From contig OZ244200.1 in assembly GCA_965216845.1 (NCBI GenBank), positions 1,302,001 through 1,366,000 on the forward strand: DNA of 64,000 bases, written 5' to 3'. The notes under the pieces were generated by a model, which was given only the letters and a program-made list of their open reading frames with translations, did not search any database and was not told the DNA's origin. Shown here piece by piece: positions 1 to 8,113 of this stretch. Numbering within the stretch: the first letter of the stretch is position 1; the number at the start of each line of letters is the position of its first letter. The DNA is from Panacagrimonas sp965216845. GTDB lineage: Bacteria > Pseudomonadota > Gammaproteobacteria > Nevskiales > Nevskiaceae. Made by a program: the position numbers and the translations under genes.

Positions 1-2
1 CC

Positions 3-194
3 GCGGCGCTGGCGGCCAACCTGCCGGTCGATTCGCCCGGCAGCGGAAATATTGATCCAGGCGGTGGTTCGACGGATTCATCCGGACAGAGTGAGGCCAG
101 CGCAATGACAGCGCCGCTATTGCTGGTTTTTGTGGGTTTGATATTGATCCGGAATGACCTGAGACGAGCTCAGAGAAACGGCCAAGCTTGGTAA
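3..194 (+). CDS. C-terminal end of a membrane-anchored, probably surface-exposed protein (5' truncated)
   Basis: Only the last 63 residues are in the window; the start lies upstream. The visible part is a Gly/Ser-rich linker (DPGGGSTDSSG), then one hydrophobic segment (APLLLVFVGLILI) and a basic tail with an RR pair. This linker, membrane helix and arginine layout is that of C-terminal sorting signals such as GlyGly-CTERM, and the protein at 9209-11119 ends in a clearer example. Function of the missing part is unknown. The frame is inferred from the one reading frame that stays open and makes biological sense. Confidence 0.5.
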   Translation, partial: AALAANLPVDSPGSGNIDPGGGSTDSSGQSEASAMTAPLLLVFVGLILIRNDLRRAQRNGQAW

Positions 195-201
195 GCGAGG
201 T

Positions 202-687
202 CGGCGGGCGCGGCCCGCCCTGCATTTGACGGAACCAACACGGCTTCGGAACGCCGCCGTAGGGCGGCCCGTGTCGACCGGGGCTGGGTTGGGAAGATAA
301 ACCTCGGGTGGCGGGCACGGCCCGCCCTACATTTGACGGCACCAACACACCTTCGGAACGCTGCCGTAGGGCGGACCATGTCCGCCGGGGTTGGTTTGGG
401 AAGATAAACCTCGGGTGGCGGGCACGGCTCGCCCTACATTTGACGGAGCCGACACGGCTTCGGAACGCCGCCGTGGGGCGGCCCATGTCCGCCGGGGTTG
501 GTTTGGGAAGATAAACCTCGGGTGGCGGGCACGGCCCGCCCTGCATTTGACGGAGCCGACACGTCTTCGGAACGCTGCCGTAGGGCGGACCATGTCCGCC
601 GGGGTTGGTTTGGGAAGATAAACCTCGGGTGGCGGGCACGGCCCGCCCTACATTCGACGGAACCGACACGGCTTCGGAACGCCGCCG
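202..687. repeat. 107-bp tandem repeat array, about 4.5 copies
   Basis: The string GGGAAGATAAACCTCGG recurs at about 291, 398, 505 and 612, giving an exact 107-bp period. Each unit contains inverted halves (GGCGGGCACGGCCCGCC and GGGCGGACCATGTCCGCC) able to form hairpins, plus a short unique spacer. Copies differ by scattered substitutions. All frames are largely open across the array on both strands, but the translations are Arg/Pro/Ala-rich and similar in several frames, as expected of repeated GC-rich DNA, so I call no gene. The same palindromic core occurs singly at 5046-5252. Confidence 0.9.
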
Positions 688-744
688 AGATCCGCAGGAA
701 ACGAAGCTTGAGCGCCCCGGTAAAAAAAACCGAAACGCCCCCAC

Positions 745-776
745 AAAAAAGGGCGGCCGCAGCCGCCCTTTTTCTT
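745..776 (-). terminator. Rho-independent terminator of the RTX/VCBS gene
   Basis: The stem GGGCGGC/GCCGCCC with a 4-base loop is flanked by A and T runs on both sides, so it could work in both directions. It lies just past the stop codon of the minus-strand gene that ends at 788. Confidence 0.85.
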
Positions 777-787
777 CTCAAACGAGC

Positions 788-3100
788 TTAGGTCAATACG
801 AAATCGGTTTCGTCCAGAAACGTACCCGCTACCACCGTGACGTTGGCCATCAGATAGCCGAAATCGTTGGGGTCGGTCTGGCCGAACTCAGTGTCAGGTG
901 TGAGGTCGATGCGGATGTCATAGTTATCGTTGCCGTTGTCCACGATGAGGAAACCATCTTCCAGATTGCGCTCCGAATTCTCTAAATAATTCAGCCCATC
1001 CAGCAGCTCGTCAATGTCGAACAGGTCTACCGAGCCCGACAGGTTGCCGCCGGCATCGAAGTTGACGATGGTATCGAAACCGTTCTGGGCCTCGGGATCA
1101 GTTCCACCATCGTTGTAGAAGATGGTGTCCTTGCCGTCGCCCGGATCAATGGTGTCATCGCCCTTGTCACCGTAGATCATATCCGCGCCGCGTTCGCCGG
1201 AAATGTTGTCATCGTCCTTGCCGCCGTGGATGAGATCCGCGCCACGCCCGCCAAAGATGATGTCTGTGCCCTGGTTGCCGTTGATGGTGTCGGCGCCGCG
1301 ACCGCCATGGAGTTCATCATCGCCTGCACCGCCGAAAAGGGTGTCTGCGCCCCGGTTGCCGAAAACGATGTCATCGCCGTCACCGCCGGTGAACATGTCT
1401 GCGCCCTGGCCGAACTTGAGATAGCTGAAGTCGTAGGTTTCCCCCGAGATGTTGACGGTGTCGTCGCCACCGCTGGTTCCGTAAGCGGTTACGTCAACAT
1501 CGCCCTGGGTCAGAAGATCGCCATCACTGAGTGTGTAGTCGATGGCGTCCGTGTCAGCGGTACTGTCACCACTGCCCAGCCCGGTGTCCTTGAACTGGAC
1601 GACGACCGTATTGGTCATGTCGGTGACGCTATCCACAAGGCTAGTCCCGCCACCCGGGGCGGCCGCCGTGACGTCCAGCGGGTCATTCTCCGGGTCGGTG
1701 TCGTTGTGCAGGAACCACTGATTGGGTGCGGTCACATTGGCGCCGTCCGAAACGATCCACCGGTCGGTTTCCGCGGTGGGTGCATCATTGGCGCCATTGA
1801 TGAAAATCCGCAGCCGACCGTTGTCGGTCGCCCCCTGCGGGTCCTTGACCTGGTAATTGAACTCGTCGAATACCTGCTCACCGTCCTTGAGCGCCTCGGT
1901 GGCGGGTGCGTCGTCATCCAGGGTGTAGGTGTAGGTGCCGTCGTCATTGATGACGATGGAGCCGTAGGTGCCCGTGACCGACATGCCCACGTCAGCGCTG
2001 GAACCATCCACCTTGCTGACTTCCAGCGTGGTGTCGTCGACATCGGTGTCGTTGTTCAGCACATTGCCCATGGCGGTGTCGTCGCCCAGGACATTGTTGT
2101 TCTGCCCGCCGGCTTCGGTGACTTCGTCGAGCGTGCCGCCCTTGTTGTTGTCGTTGTTGGCGACCGGGTCGTCATTGGCGCCGTTGATGGTGATGGTGAG
2201 CTGGCCATCATCGGTATCGCTACCATTGGTGGCGGTGTAGGTGAAGGTATCGGTGAGATCGTCGCCGACGTTGAGCGCCTCCACCGTGGCGTTGTCGTTG
2301 TCGACCTTGTATTGGTAGCTGCCGTCGGAATTCAGAAACAGGCTGCCGTATGTGCCAACTGTTTCCCCGTCCACGGTTCCCGCCGTGTTCGGGCCGCCTT
2401 CCGGCCCCTCCTGAACGGCACTGACGCCGGTCACGTTCATGTCGTTGTCCAGCACGTTTCCGGTGGGGTCCTCACCGGCGGTGCCGTTGTTCTTGCCGCC
2501 AGCTTCGGTGGCGTCGTCGGTGTCGTCCACCGCGACCGGCGGATTGACCTGTACATCTGCATCCACCGCAACGTAATTGTCGCCGTCTGTGTAGAAGTGG
2601 TAGCTGCGACCATCATCGCCTTGCTGAACGATTCCGGTTTTTGTGAAGTCGGCGATGAACAGTTTGTCACTCTCGTCACCGGTGACATACAAAGGGCCGT
2701 CAAACGTGAACGCATTGAGGTCGTTGACGAACGAAGCGACGTTGGCGGACGTGAGTGTCACCTCGCTGGCGCCCTTGCCCTCCATATGAATGACTTCGAT
2801 GCTCAGCGCGGCGTTGGGATCGAGCGCGGAAAAGTCTGCGCTATGGCCGTTCATCACCAGGCGGTCGGCGCCGTTACCACCAAAGTAGGCGAGGCTGTTT
2901 CCGACAAAATCGTCCGGATCGTAGATCAGGCGGTCATCGCCCTGGCCACCGTTGTACGAATCCACGCCAGCCCCACCGTTCAAACGATCGTTGCCGCCGC
3001 CCCCGAGCAGGGTATCGTCACCGCCCTTGCCGTTAATCTTGTCGTTGCCCCCGGTCCCGCTCAGGGTGTTGTTGCCGCCGTCGCCGTTGATGGTCGCCAT
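788..3100 (-). CDS. Secreted RTX protein with VCBS repeats
   Basis: A 770-residue protein with no classical signal peptide. Residues about 1-65 are nonapeptide calcium-binding repeats (GGNDKINGKGGDDTLLGG). Two VCBS/cadherin-like modules follow at about 190-460, each with the pattern GTYGS..DGSYxY and ending INGANDxP. A second RTX block covers about 555-665 (FGGAGDDELHGGRGAD). The C-terminus ends in hydrophobic residues (DFVLT), as in type I secretion substrates. Expected role: calcium-folded extracellular or surface protein exported by an ABC/TolC system, none of which is in this window. An AAGGAG ribosome-binding site lies about 8 bases before the ATG. A CRP-type site lies 161 bp upstream. 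Specific activity is unknown; no catalytic domain is visible. Confidence 0.88.
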   Translation of the reverse strand: MATINGDGGNNTLSGTGGNDKINGKGGDDTLLGGGGNDRLNGGAGVDSYNGGQGDDRLIYDPDDFVGNSLAYFGGNGADRLVMNGHSADFSALDPNAALSIEVIHMEGKGASEVTLTSANVASFVNDLNAFTFDGPLYVTGDESDKLFIADFTKTGIVQQGDDGRSYHFYTDGDNYVAVDADVQVNPPVAVDDTDDATEAGGKNNGTAGEDPTGNVLDNDMNVTGVSAVQEGPEGGPNTAGTVDGETVGTYGSLFLNSDGSYQYKVDNDNATVEALNVGDDLTDTFTYTATNGSDTDDGQLTITINGANDDPVANNDNNKGGTLDEVTEAGGQNNNVLGDDTAMGNVLNNDTDVDDTTLEVSKVDGSSADVGMSVTGTYGSIVINDDGTYTYTLDDDAPATEALKDGEQVFDEFNYQVKDPQGATDNGRLRIFINGANDAPTAETDRWIVSDGANVTAPNQWFLHNDTDPENDPLDVTAAAPGGGTSLVDSVTDMTNTVVVQFKDTGLGSGDSTADTDAIDYTLSDGDLLTQGDVDVTAYGTSGGDDTVNISGETYDFSYLKFGQGADMFTGGDGDDIVFGNRGADTLFGGAGDDELHGGRGADTINGNQGTDIIFGGRGADLIHGGKDDDNISGERGADMIYGDKGDDTIDPGDGKDTIFYNDGGTDPEAQNGFDTIVNFDAGGNLSGSVDLFDIDELLDGLNYLENSERNLEDGFLIVDNGNDNYDIRIDLTPDTEFGQTDPNDFGYLMANVTVVAGTFLDETDFVLT

Positions 3101-3260
3101 CTTCTTCTCCTTGGGTGGTGTTTGGCAGGCTTGGGTCCAATGCTCCCGGCCCAGTTCGCCTGATCAGCGGTCAGGAACCTGCTAGCCAAACCATAATGAA
3201 ACCTTGAAATACCTTATCGCATGATCCATGTCAATTTCGTGGCGAAAATCATGGAAAAAC

Positions 3261-3276
3261 TGTGACGTCGGTCACA
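3261..3276. promoter_or_regulatory. CRP/Clp-type binding site
   Basis: TGTGACGTCGGTCACA is a perfect TGTGA-N6-TCACA palindrome flanked by A/T-rich sequence (AAAAAC before, AAAAA after). It lies in the divergent gap between the RTX gene (start 3100, minus) and the outer-membrane barrel gene (start 3463, plus), so it could act on either. Binding is inferred from the consensus alone. Confidence 0.65.
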
Positions 3277-3462
3277 AAAAAGAGAACCAAACCATCTGCA
3301 CCTGGCAGCGTTTACGCGCAAGTGGACCGGGCGCAGCATGCGTCACGGGTCAGTCGTCAGCACGTTCCAAAAAAGAGCCGAGTGGCCGTTGCGCGGCTTG
3401 ATCCGAATTTGGGTACGATGACGCTACGGATGATCACGATTTCCTTAGGGGGGGCTAAAACG

Positions 3463-4215
3463 ATGCGCATTTTTTCAATTCTTGCGGCAACTTTTTGTAC
3501 GCTGTTCTGGGGTATTCCGGTTTTTTCGGCTGACAGCGGTGCGCCAATGGTCACGGTCGGGCGGGTTGGTCTGATCGGCGGAAGCTACGATATTGACATC
3601 TCTGCCCGGGCGACCGATGGCGTGTCTGGAGCGCCACTGGCGGCCGTTGCCGAAGATGACAGCTCTGGGACCTATGGTGCCCACACTGGCCTCTATGTGG
3701 GTGTCGATGACCTGTTCTTCGATGTAGCTCTTGAGCTGCTGACAGGGCTGGAATCACTGGGCGACGACCTGGACCGGACGGACGTGCTGGCAACTGTGGG
3801 TTACTTTGTCGGTCAGAATGTGTCGGTTTTTGCCGGCTACCGAAAAGGTTTTCAGGGTGACGGTTTTTTCGACGATGAGGCGCTGGATGAAAGCGGCTTC
3901 TATGCCGGGATCGGCGTGCGCGGCTTTTCGGTCGGCGACATCAATATGTTCGCGTCCGCCGCCTACAACTTTTCTTCGGTGGAGGGCGGCTCGCTGAACG
4001 AAAGCACGGACATCGACTATGACGGCGTGAGTCTGAAGCTGGGTGGCGCGCACTCCAAATGGCCGTCGCATTCAGTTCAGCTTCGCTATCAACGCTTTGA
4101 CGGTGATGACAGCGTCAGCGAGGACCTGAATCTGGACGGCACGCCGGACCGCATTGATGCCGAACTGACCGAAACCTATCTTCAGCTTCTCTATTCCTAC
4201 GCGATCCCGTTTTGA
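3463..4215 (+). CDS. Outer-membrane beta-barrel protein of unknown function
   Basis: A 250-residue protein that begins with a good signal peptide (MRIFSILAATFCTLFWGIPVFSA). The rest shows alternating hydrophobic and polar strands separated by acidic loops, and it ends YSYAIPF, a terminal Phe typical of BAM-inserted outer-membrane proteins. I chose the ATG at 3463 because it starts the signal peptide and follows a purine-rich stretch; a longer frame opening at 3262 would bury the signal and overlap the CRP-type site. Its size suggests a barrel of 8-12 strands. No known family is recognised. Confidence 0.75.
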   Translation: MRIFSILAATFCTLFWGIPVFSADSGAPMVTVGRVGLIGGSYDIDISARATDGVSGAPLAAVAEDDSSGTYGAHTGLYVGVDDLFFDVALELLTGLESLGDDLDRTDVLATVGYFVGQNVSVFAGYRKGFQGDGFFDDEALDESGFYAGIGVRGFSVGDINMFASAAYNFSSVEGGSLNESTDIDYDGVSLKLGGAHSKWPSHSVQLRYQRFDGDDSVSEDLNLDGTPDRIDAELTETYLQLLYSYAIPF

Positions 4216-4263
4216 GTTCGCTGCTGCCCGTACGGTGATTGGCACGCGGTTCGCGTCGGCGGC

Positions 4264-4995
4264 ATGACAGCACAGGAAATCGAGGTCACGGTTGCCCGGT
4301 CGGGCAACCGTATTTTTTGTGGCGCGACGCATCAGGGCTGTGTCCGCGACCATAACGAGGACGCTTTTGGCATCAGGGCCGCCGTCGGCCTGGCGCTGGT
4401 ATCGGATGGGGTCGGAGGGTTGAAGCGGGGAGAGGTCGCTAGCCGCGCGGTTGTCGATGCCTTGCTGAACCATGACGGCAAGGATGTATTGAGCTGCGTG
4501 AAGTCGGTTCATCAGCAACTGGTGACGGAAGGTTCCAAGCAGGTTCGCATGGGCGCGACTGTGGTCGCGGCGCTGTTTTCTGAAAATCACGTGCAGTTGA
4601 CCTGGACTGGCGACAGTCGCGCCTATTTGTGGCGCGGCGGCACACTCACGCAACTGACGCACGATCACAGCTACGTGCAAAAGCTGCTGGACATGAAGGT
4701 GATTACGCCCGAAGAGGCGTTAACCCATCCCAACCGCAACGTCATCACCAGTGCGATTGGCATCGTCGGTGAGGAAGAACTGGAGATTGAGCAGACTGCG
4801 TTTGACTGGCAGCCGGGTGATCGGCTGATGATGTGTTCGGATGGGCTTTATGGTTATTTGCCGCAGGCGGTGATCGAGGAAACGATGCGCAAGACGCATC
4901 ATGTGGAAGCGACGACCGAAATTCTGCTGGCGCGCACTCTCAGGGAAACTGAAGCCGGCGACAACGTCACCGTCATTTGCGTCGGCGAGGCCTGA
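4264..4995 (+). CDS. PP2C-family Ser/Thr protein phosphatase (Stp1/PrpC type)
   Basis: A 243-residue cytoplasmic phosphatase that should remove phosphate from Ser/Thr residues using two metal ions. All PP2C motifs are visible in order: RDHNED (D33), SDGVGG (D48), GDSRAYLWR, a DHS segment, CSDGLYGYL and a final GDNVTVI. Length matches the minimal bacterial PP2C domain with no extra domains. It lies 302 bp upstream of a Ser/Thr kinase on the same strand; the pair is the usual antagonistic eraser and writer. The gap between them is filled by two palindromic repeats, so co-transcription is likely but not certain. Confidence 0.93.
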   Translation: MTAQEIEVTVARSGNRIFCGATHQGCVRDHNEDAFGIRAAVGLALVSDGVGGLKRGEVASRAVVDALLNHDGKDVLSCVKSVHQQLVTEGSKQVRMGATVVAALFSENHVQLTWTGDSRAYLWRGGTLTQLTHDHSYVQKLLDMKVITPEEALTHPNRNVITSAIGIVGEEELEIEQTAFDWQPGDRLMMCSDGLYGYLPQAVIEETMRKTHHVEATTEILLARTLRETEAGDNVTVICVGEA

Positions 4996-5045
4996 GGTGA
5001 ACGCGTTCCGGCGATGGTGCTTTCATAGGGTGGCCGACGCGGACC

Positions 5046-5252
5046 GGTGGCGGCCACAGGCCGCCCTACATCAGAGGTCCACCGCAAACGGCTTTGGTAG
5101 GGCGGGCCGTGTCCGCCGTTTCCGGTTCGGGACCGGCGATCTGTTTCGGACGGTCGTTTTCGTTTCATTTCCCCTCTTGGGGTGGCGGCCACGGGCCGCC
5201 CTACGTCGGAGGTCCACCGCGGACGGCTTTGGTAGGGCGGGCCGTGCCCGCC
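5046..5252. repeat. Two copies of a palindromic interspersed repeat
   Basis: Copies at 5046-5118 and 5181-5252 share about 73 bases. Each opens with an inverted repeat GGCGGCC-ACA-GGCCGCC and closes with GGGCGGGCCGTGTCCGCC. The closing core is the same palindrome found in the 107-bp array at 202-687. They occupy the gap between the phosphatase and kinase genes and could form strong hairpins in a shared transcript. Confidence 0.85.
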
Positions 5253-5297
5253 GTCGTCCCGCGTGGGTTCTCGCCAGCCGTGCCCGGGCGCTGCGCC

Positions 5298-7826
5298 ATG
5301 CTTGAAATCGGCGACGAACTCGGCAAGTACAAGATCATCCGCCGCCTTGGCAAGGGCGGCATGGCGGAGGTGTTCGAGGCCGAGGACATCAATTTCGGCC
5401 GTCGCGTGGCGCTCAAGGTGCTGCCGCCGTCCTACGCCACGCAGGATGACGCCGTCGAGCGTTTTCACCGCGAGGTCCGTGAGGCCGCCAAACTGGATCA
5501 TCGCGGCATCGTCACCGTTTACGACGGCGGCGAGGACAAGGGGCTGCTGTATTTCGCCATGCGTTTGTTGCGCAAAGGCGATCTGGGGGACCGCATCGAA
5601 CGTGGCATGTCGCCGCTGGAATCGCTGGCGATCTTGCGTGAAATCACGGATGCGCTCGGGCACGCTCACGGCAATGGCCTGGTGCACCGGGACTTGAAGC
5701 CCGCAAACATCCTGTTTGATGACGGTGGTCACCCCGTCATCACGGACTTCGGTATCGCCAAGGCGGCGGTGAGTTCCAAGATCACCCGCACCGGCACGCT
5801 GGTCGGCACGCCGCGCTACATGAGTCCGGAGCAGTTCAAAGGTGGAGAGCTGGACAAGCGTTCCGACTTCTACAGCCTGGGCGCCATTCTGTTCGAGATG
5901 CTGTCCGGTATTCCGCCCTACGATTCGGATCAGCTCTGGGTGTTGATGAACAAGCACATCAACGAGCCGATTCCGACCTTGCCCGGCGTACTGACTGAAT
6001 TTCAGTCGCTGGTCGAGGGCCTGATGGCCAAGAGCCCTGATGATCGGCCACAAGATGCGGCCGAGATGATGGCGTTGATTGACGAGTATCTGAGAAAGCC
6101 GTCTCTTCGAGACCCCAATCTGCCGGCGCGTTTTGCCGACCCGGGCGCCGGTGAAGCTGAATTTGATGCCTTGCGCCAAACCTCTCCCAGTGGTGTCGGG
6201 CGGTTGGTGGACAGCGTCCTGCGGCGCGCCAAACCGCCTACCGAAGGCAGTCAATCCAGCACCGGTAGTCATCCAACCATTCCGGGCGCGGGCTCTGCCG
6301 ATGAGACCGTAAAAACTGGCAGTGGCGCCTTGTCTGACAGTATTCGCAAAGCGGAGGAGGAGCTTCGACGACTGCAGGAGGAAACCGAGCGTCGGCTCAA
6401 GGAAGTGCAGGAGGCCCGACAGGAGGAAGCGGAGCGCGCCAAACGCGAAGCAGAAGCGGCTGCCCGCAAGGCGGAAGAGGAACGCAAGCAGCGGCAAGCC
6501 CAAGAGGAGGCGCGCCGTCGTCAGGCGGAAGAAGCGGAGCGTAAGCGCAAGGCGGAGGCGGAGGCACGCAAAAACGCCGAGGCAGAGCGCCTTCGTCGAG
6601 AAAAAGAAGAAGCTGAACGCAAGGCCGAGGCGGTGCGCAAGCGCAAGGCGGCCGAAGCGCTACGGCGACAACAGCAAGAGGAAGCGGCCCGCAAAGCCGA
6701 AGCCGAGCGGATCCGCAAGGAGGAAGAAGAAAAAGCACGTCAGGAGGCTGAAGAACGCAAACGCAGAGAGGCGGACGAGGCCAGGCAGCGGGCGCAAGAG
6801 GCGCGTGAAAAGGCAGAGGCGGCGGAACGCGCGCGCAAACAGCAGGAGGAAAAACAACGGCAGGCACGTGAGGCGCGGCGCAAGCAAGAAGCTGAAGAAG
6901 CCGCAAGACAGGCCGAAGCCGAGCGGCGCAGGCGTGAGATGGAAGAAGCAGAACGTCGCGCGCTGAAAGAAAAGCGCAAGCGTGAAGAAGAGGCGCGCCA
7001 ACAAAAGCTGGCCAAACAGGCCGCGCAAAAAGCTGCCAGGGAACAACAGAAACAACAGCAGGCTGAAGAAAAACGCCGCAGGGCGGAAGCTGCCTTGCGC
7101 GCCAAACAAGAGCAAAAGGCGCGCAAGGCAACCGAGCAGGCCGAACAGGCCGCGATCAGGCAGCGCAACGCTGGCTTGTCACGCGCAGCCGCGCCGTCGT
7201 CTCAGCAGGGGCAGCGAAAGCTGACGGTCATTGCTGCCATCGCCTTGGGTCTTGCGGTGCTGATCGGTCTGGCCGTGCTTATCTTTGGAGGCGATTCGGA
7301 CACTGAATCGCCGATCGTTCACGAGCCGGCGCCGCCTGATTTGGAGCCTGCCCCGAAACCGGAGCCTGAACCAGAAACCAAGCCGCTACCCAAGCCCGAA
7401 CCGAAGCCTGCTCCGAAGCCGCTACCCAAGCCCGAATCGAAGCCTGCTCCGAAGCCGGCACCCAAACCATCACCAGCGCCCAAGCCAGAACCGATACCGA
7501 AGCCAGAACCGATACCGAAGCCAGAACCGATACCGAAGCCTGAGCCGAAACCAGCGCCGAAACCCGTTCCCAAGCCGGCTCCGCCCCCTGATCCAGACAA
7601 ACCGCTTGCTCGGCCGGACCCGGGACGCGCATATGTGCCGGATGAGGATGAGGCGCCGACCGTGATTTACATTCCGCCGAGCAAGCCTCAAACCCCGCCG
7701 GAGACAAGCCAGCCCGAGCCAAAGCCTACTCAGGTCAACCCCGGTGAAGCGCGGCGACGAGAGGAGGAAAAAGAGCGCAAGCGCAAGGAAGCACTGGATC
7801 GGGCGCGTAGCGGAGGGGGATTCTAG
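5298..7826 (+). CDS. Transmembrane Ser/Thr protein kinase with TolA-like coiled coil
   Basis: An 842-residue PknB/Hanks-type kinase. Residues about 11-270 are the kinase domain: glycine loop GKGGMAEVF, ATP lysine K40, HRDLKPAN (D132, N137), DFG (D150) and GTPRYMSPEQ, so it should be active. Residues about 347-624 are an unbroken Glu/Arg/Lys/Ala-rich helix resembling TolA domain II. One membrane segment (VIAAIALGLAVLIGLAVLIF) covers about 643-662. The remaining 180 residues are a Pro/Lys/Glu-rich, presumably periplasmic tail encoded in part by 18-bp DNA repeats, ending in a basic GGGF. The start at 5298 directly precedes the kinase domain; the open frame back to 5094 runs through the repeats and was not used. 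No strong Shine-Dalgarno sequence is seen. Unlike PASTA kinases it has no ligand-binding module. Confidence 0.9.
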   Translation: MLEIGDELGKYKIIRRLGKGGMAEVFEAEDINFGRRVALKVLPPSYATQDDAVERFHREVREAAKLDHRGIVTVYDGGEDKGLLYFAMRLLRKGDLGDRIERGMSPLESLAILREITDALGHAHGNGLVHRDLKPANILFDDGGHPVITDFGIAKAAVSSKITRTGTLVGTPRYMSPEQFKGGELDKRSDFYSLGAILFEMLSGIPPYDSDQLWVLMNKHINEPIPTLPGVLTEFQSLVEGLMAKSPDDRPQDAAEMMALIDEYLRKPSLRDPNLPARFADPGAGEAEFDALRQTSPSGVGRLVDSVLRRAKPPTEGSQSSTGSHPTIPGAGSADETVKTGSGALSDSIRKAEEELRRLQEETERRLKEVQEARQEEAERAKREAEAAARKAEEERKQRQAQEEARRRQAEEAERKRKAEAEARKNAEAERLRREKEEAERKAEAVRKRKAAEALRRQQQEEAARKAEAERIRKEEEEKARQEAEERKRREADEARQRAQEAREKAEAAERARKQQEEKQRQAREARRKQEAEEAARQAEAERRRREMEEAERRALKEKRKREEEARQQKLAKQAAQKAAREQQKQQQAEEKRRRAEAALRAKQEQKARKATEQAEQAAIRQRNAGLSRAAAPSSQQGQRKLTVIAAIALGLAVLIGLAVLIFGGDSDTESPIVHEPAPPDLEPAPKPEPEPETKPLPKPEPKPAPKPLPKPESKPAPKPAPKPSPAPKPEPIPKPEPIPKPEPIPKPEPKPAPKPVPKPAPPPDPDKPLARPDPGRAYVPDEDEAPTVIYIPPSKPQTPPETSQPEPKPTQVNPGEARRREEEKERKRKEALDRARSGGGF

Positions 7827-8113
7827 GTCCGCGACCGGAGATCAACGGACCTGCCGGCATGTCGTGGTGAAGTCTGCCAAGTGCCAAGTGGGATCAATCA
7901 CCCGCCCACTATCGTGAGCCCAAGGGAGGTGGTGGTCTGCTTCCCATCATGAGATGGCCTGGTCCGTGACTCGCAATGGCCGGTTGCGTGATGGATTCGC
8001 GCGGGTCGAAGTTACCTTGGTACGCAGGCATCGGTGCGGATCGTTTCGAAAAAGCGCGATGCACGTATCATCGCCAAGCGCTAAAGTAGCCACTTGGGGA
8101 TGGGGCAATCCGG

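Noticed and set aside
202..687. CRISPR array
   Set aside because: The 107-bp units are contiguous and similar along their whole length; there are no short repeats with unique spacers and no cas genes.
170..985. Several open frames on both strands through the 107-bp array
   Set aside because: They are periodic translations of the tandem repeat with no domain, signal or ribosome-binding site, and different frames give similar Arg/Pro-rich peptides.
1226..3163. A 645-codon open frame opposite the RTX/VCBS gene
   Set aside because: It is the antisense shadow of repetitive GC-rich coding DNA; the minus-strand product has clear RTX and VCBS motifs.
3262..3462. N-terminal extension of the outer-membrane barrel gene
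   Set aside because: It would place 67 residues before a good signal peptide and overlap the CRP-type palindrome.
5094..5297. N-terminal extension of the Ser/Thr kinase
   Set aside because: The extension is translated from interspersed repeats, and the kinase domain starts right after the ATG at 5298.
6397..7131. Long Pro/Ala/Leu-rich frames antisense to the kinase coiled coil
   Set aside because: They mirror the Glu/Arg/Lys-rich codons of the real gene and resemble nothing known.
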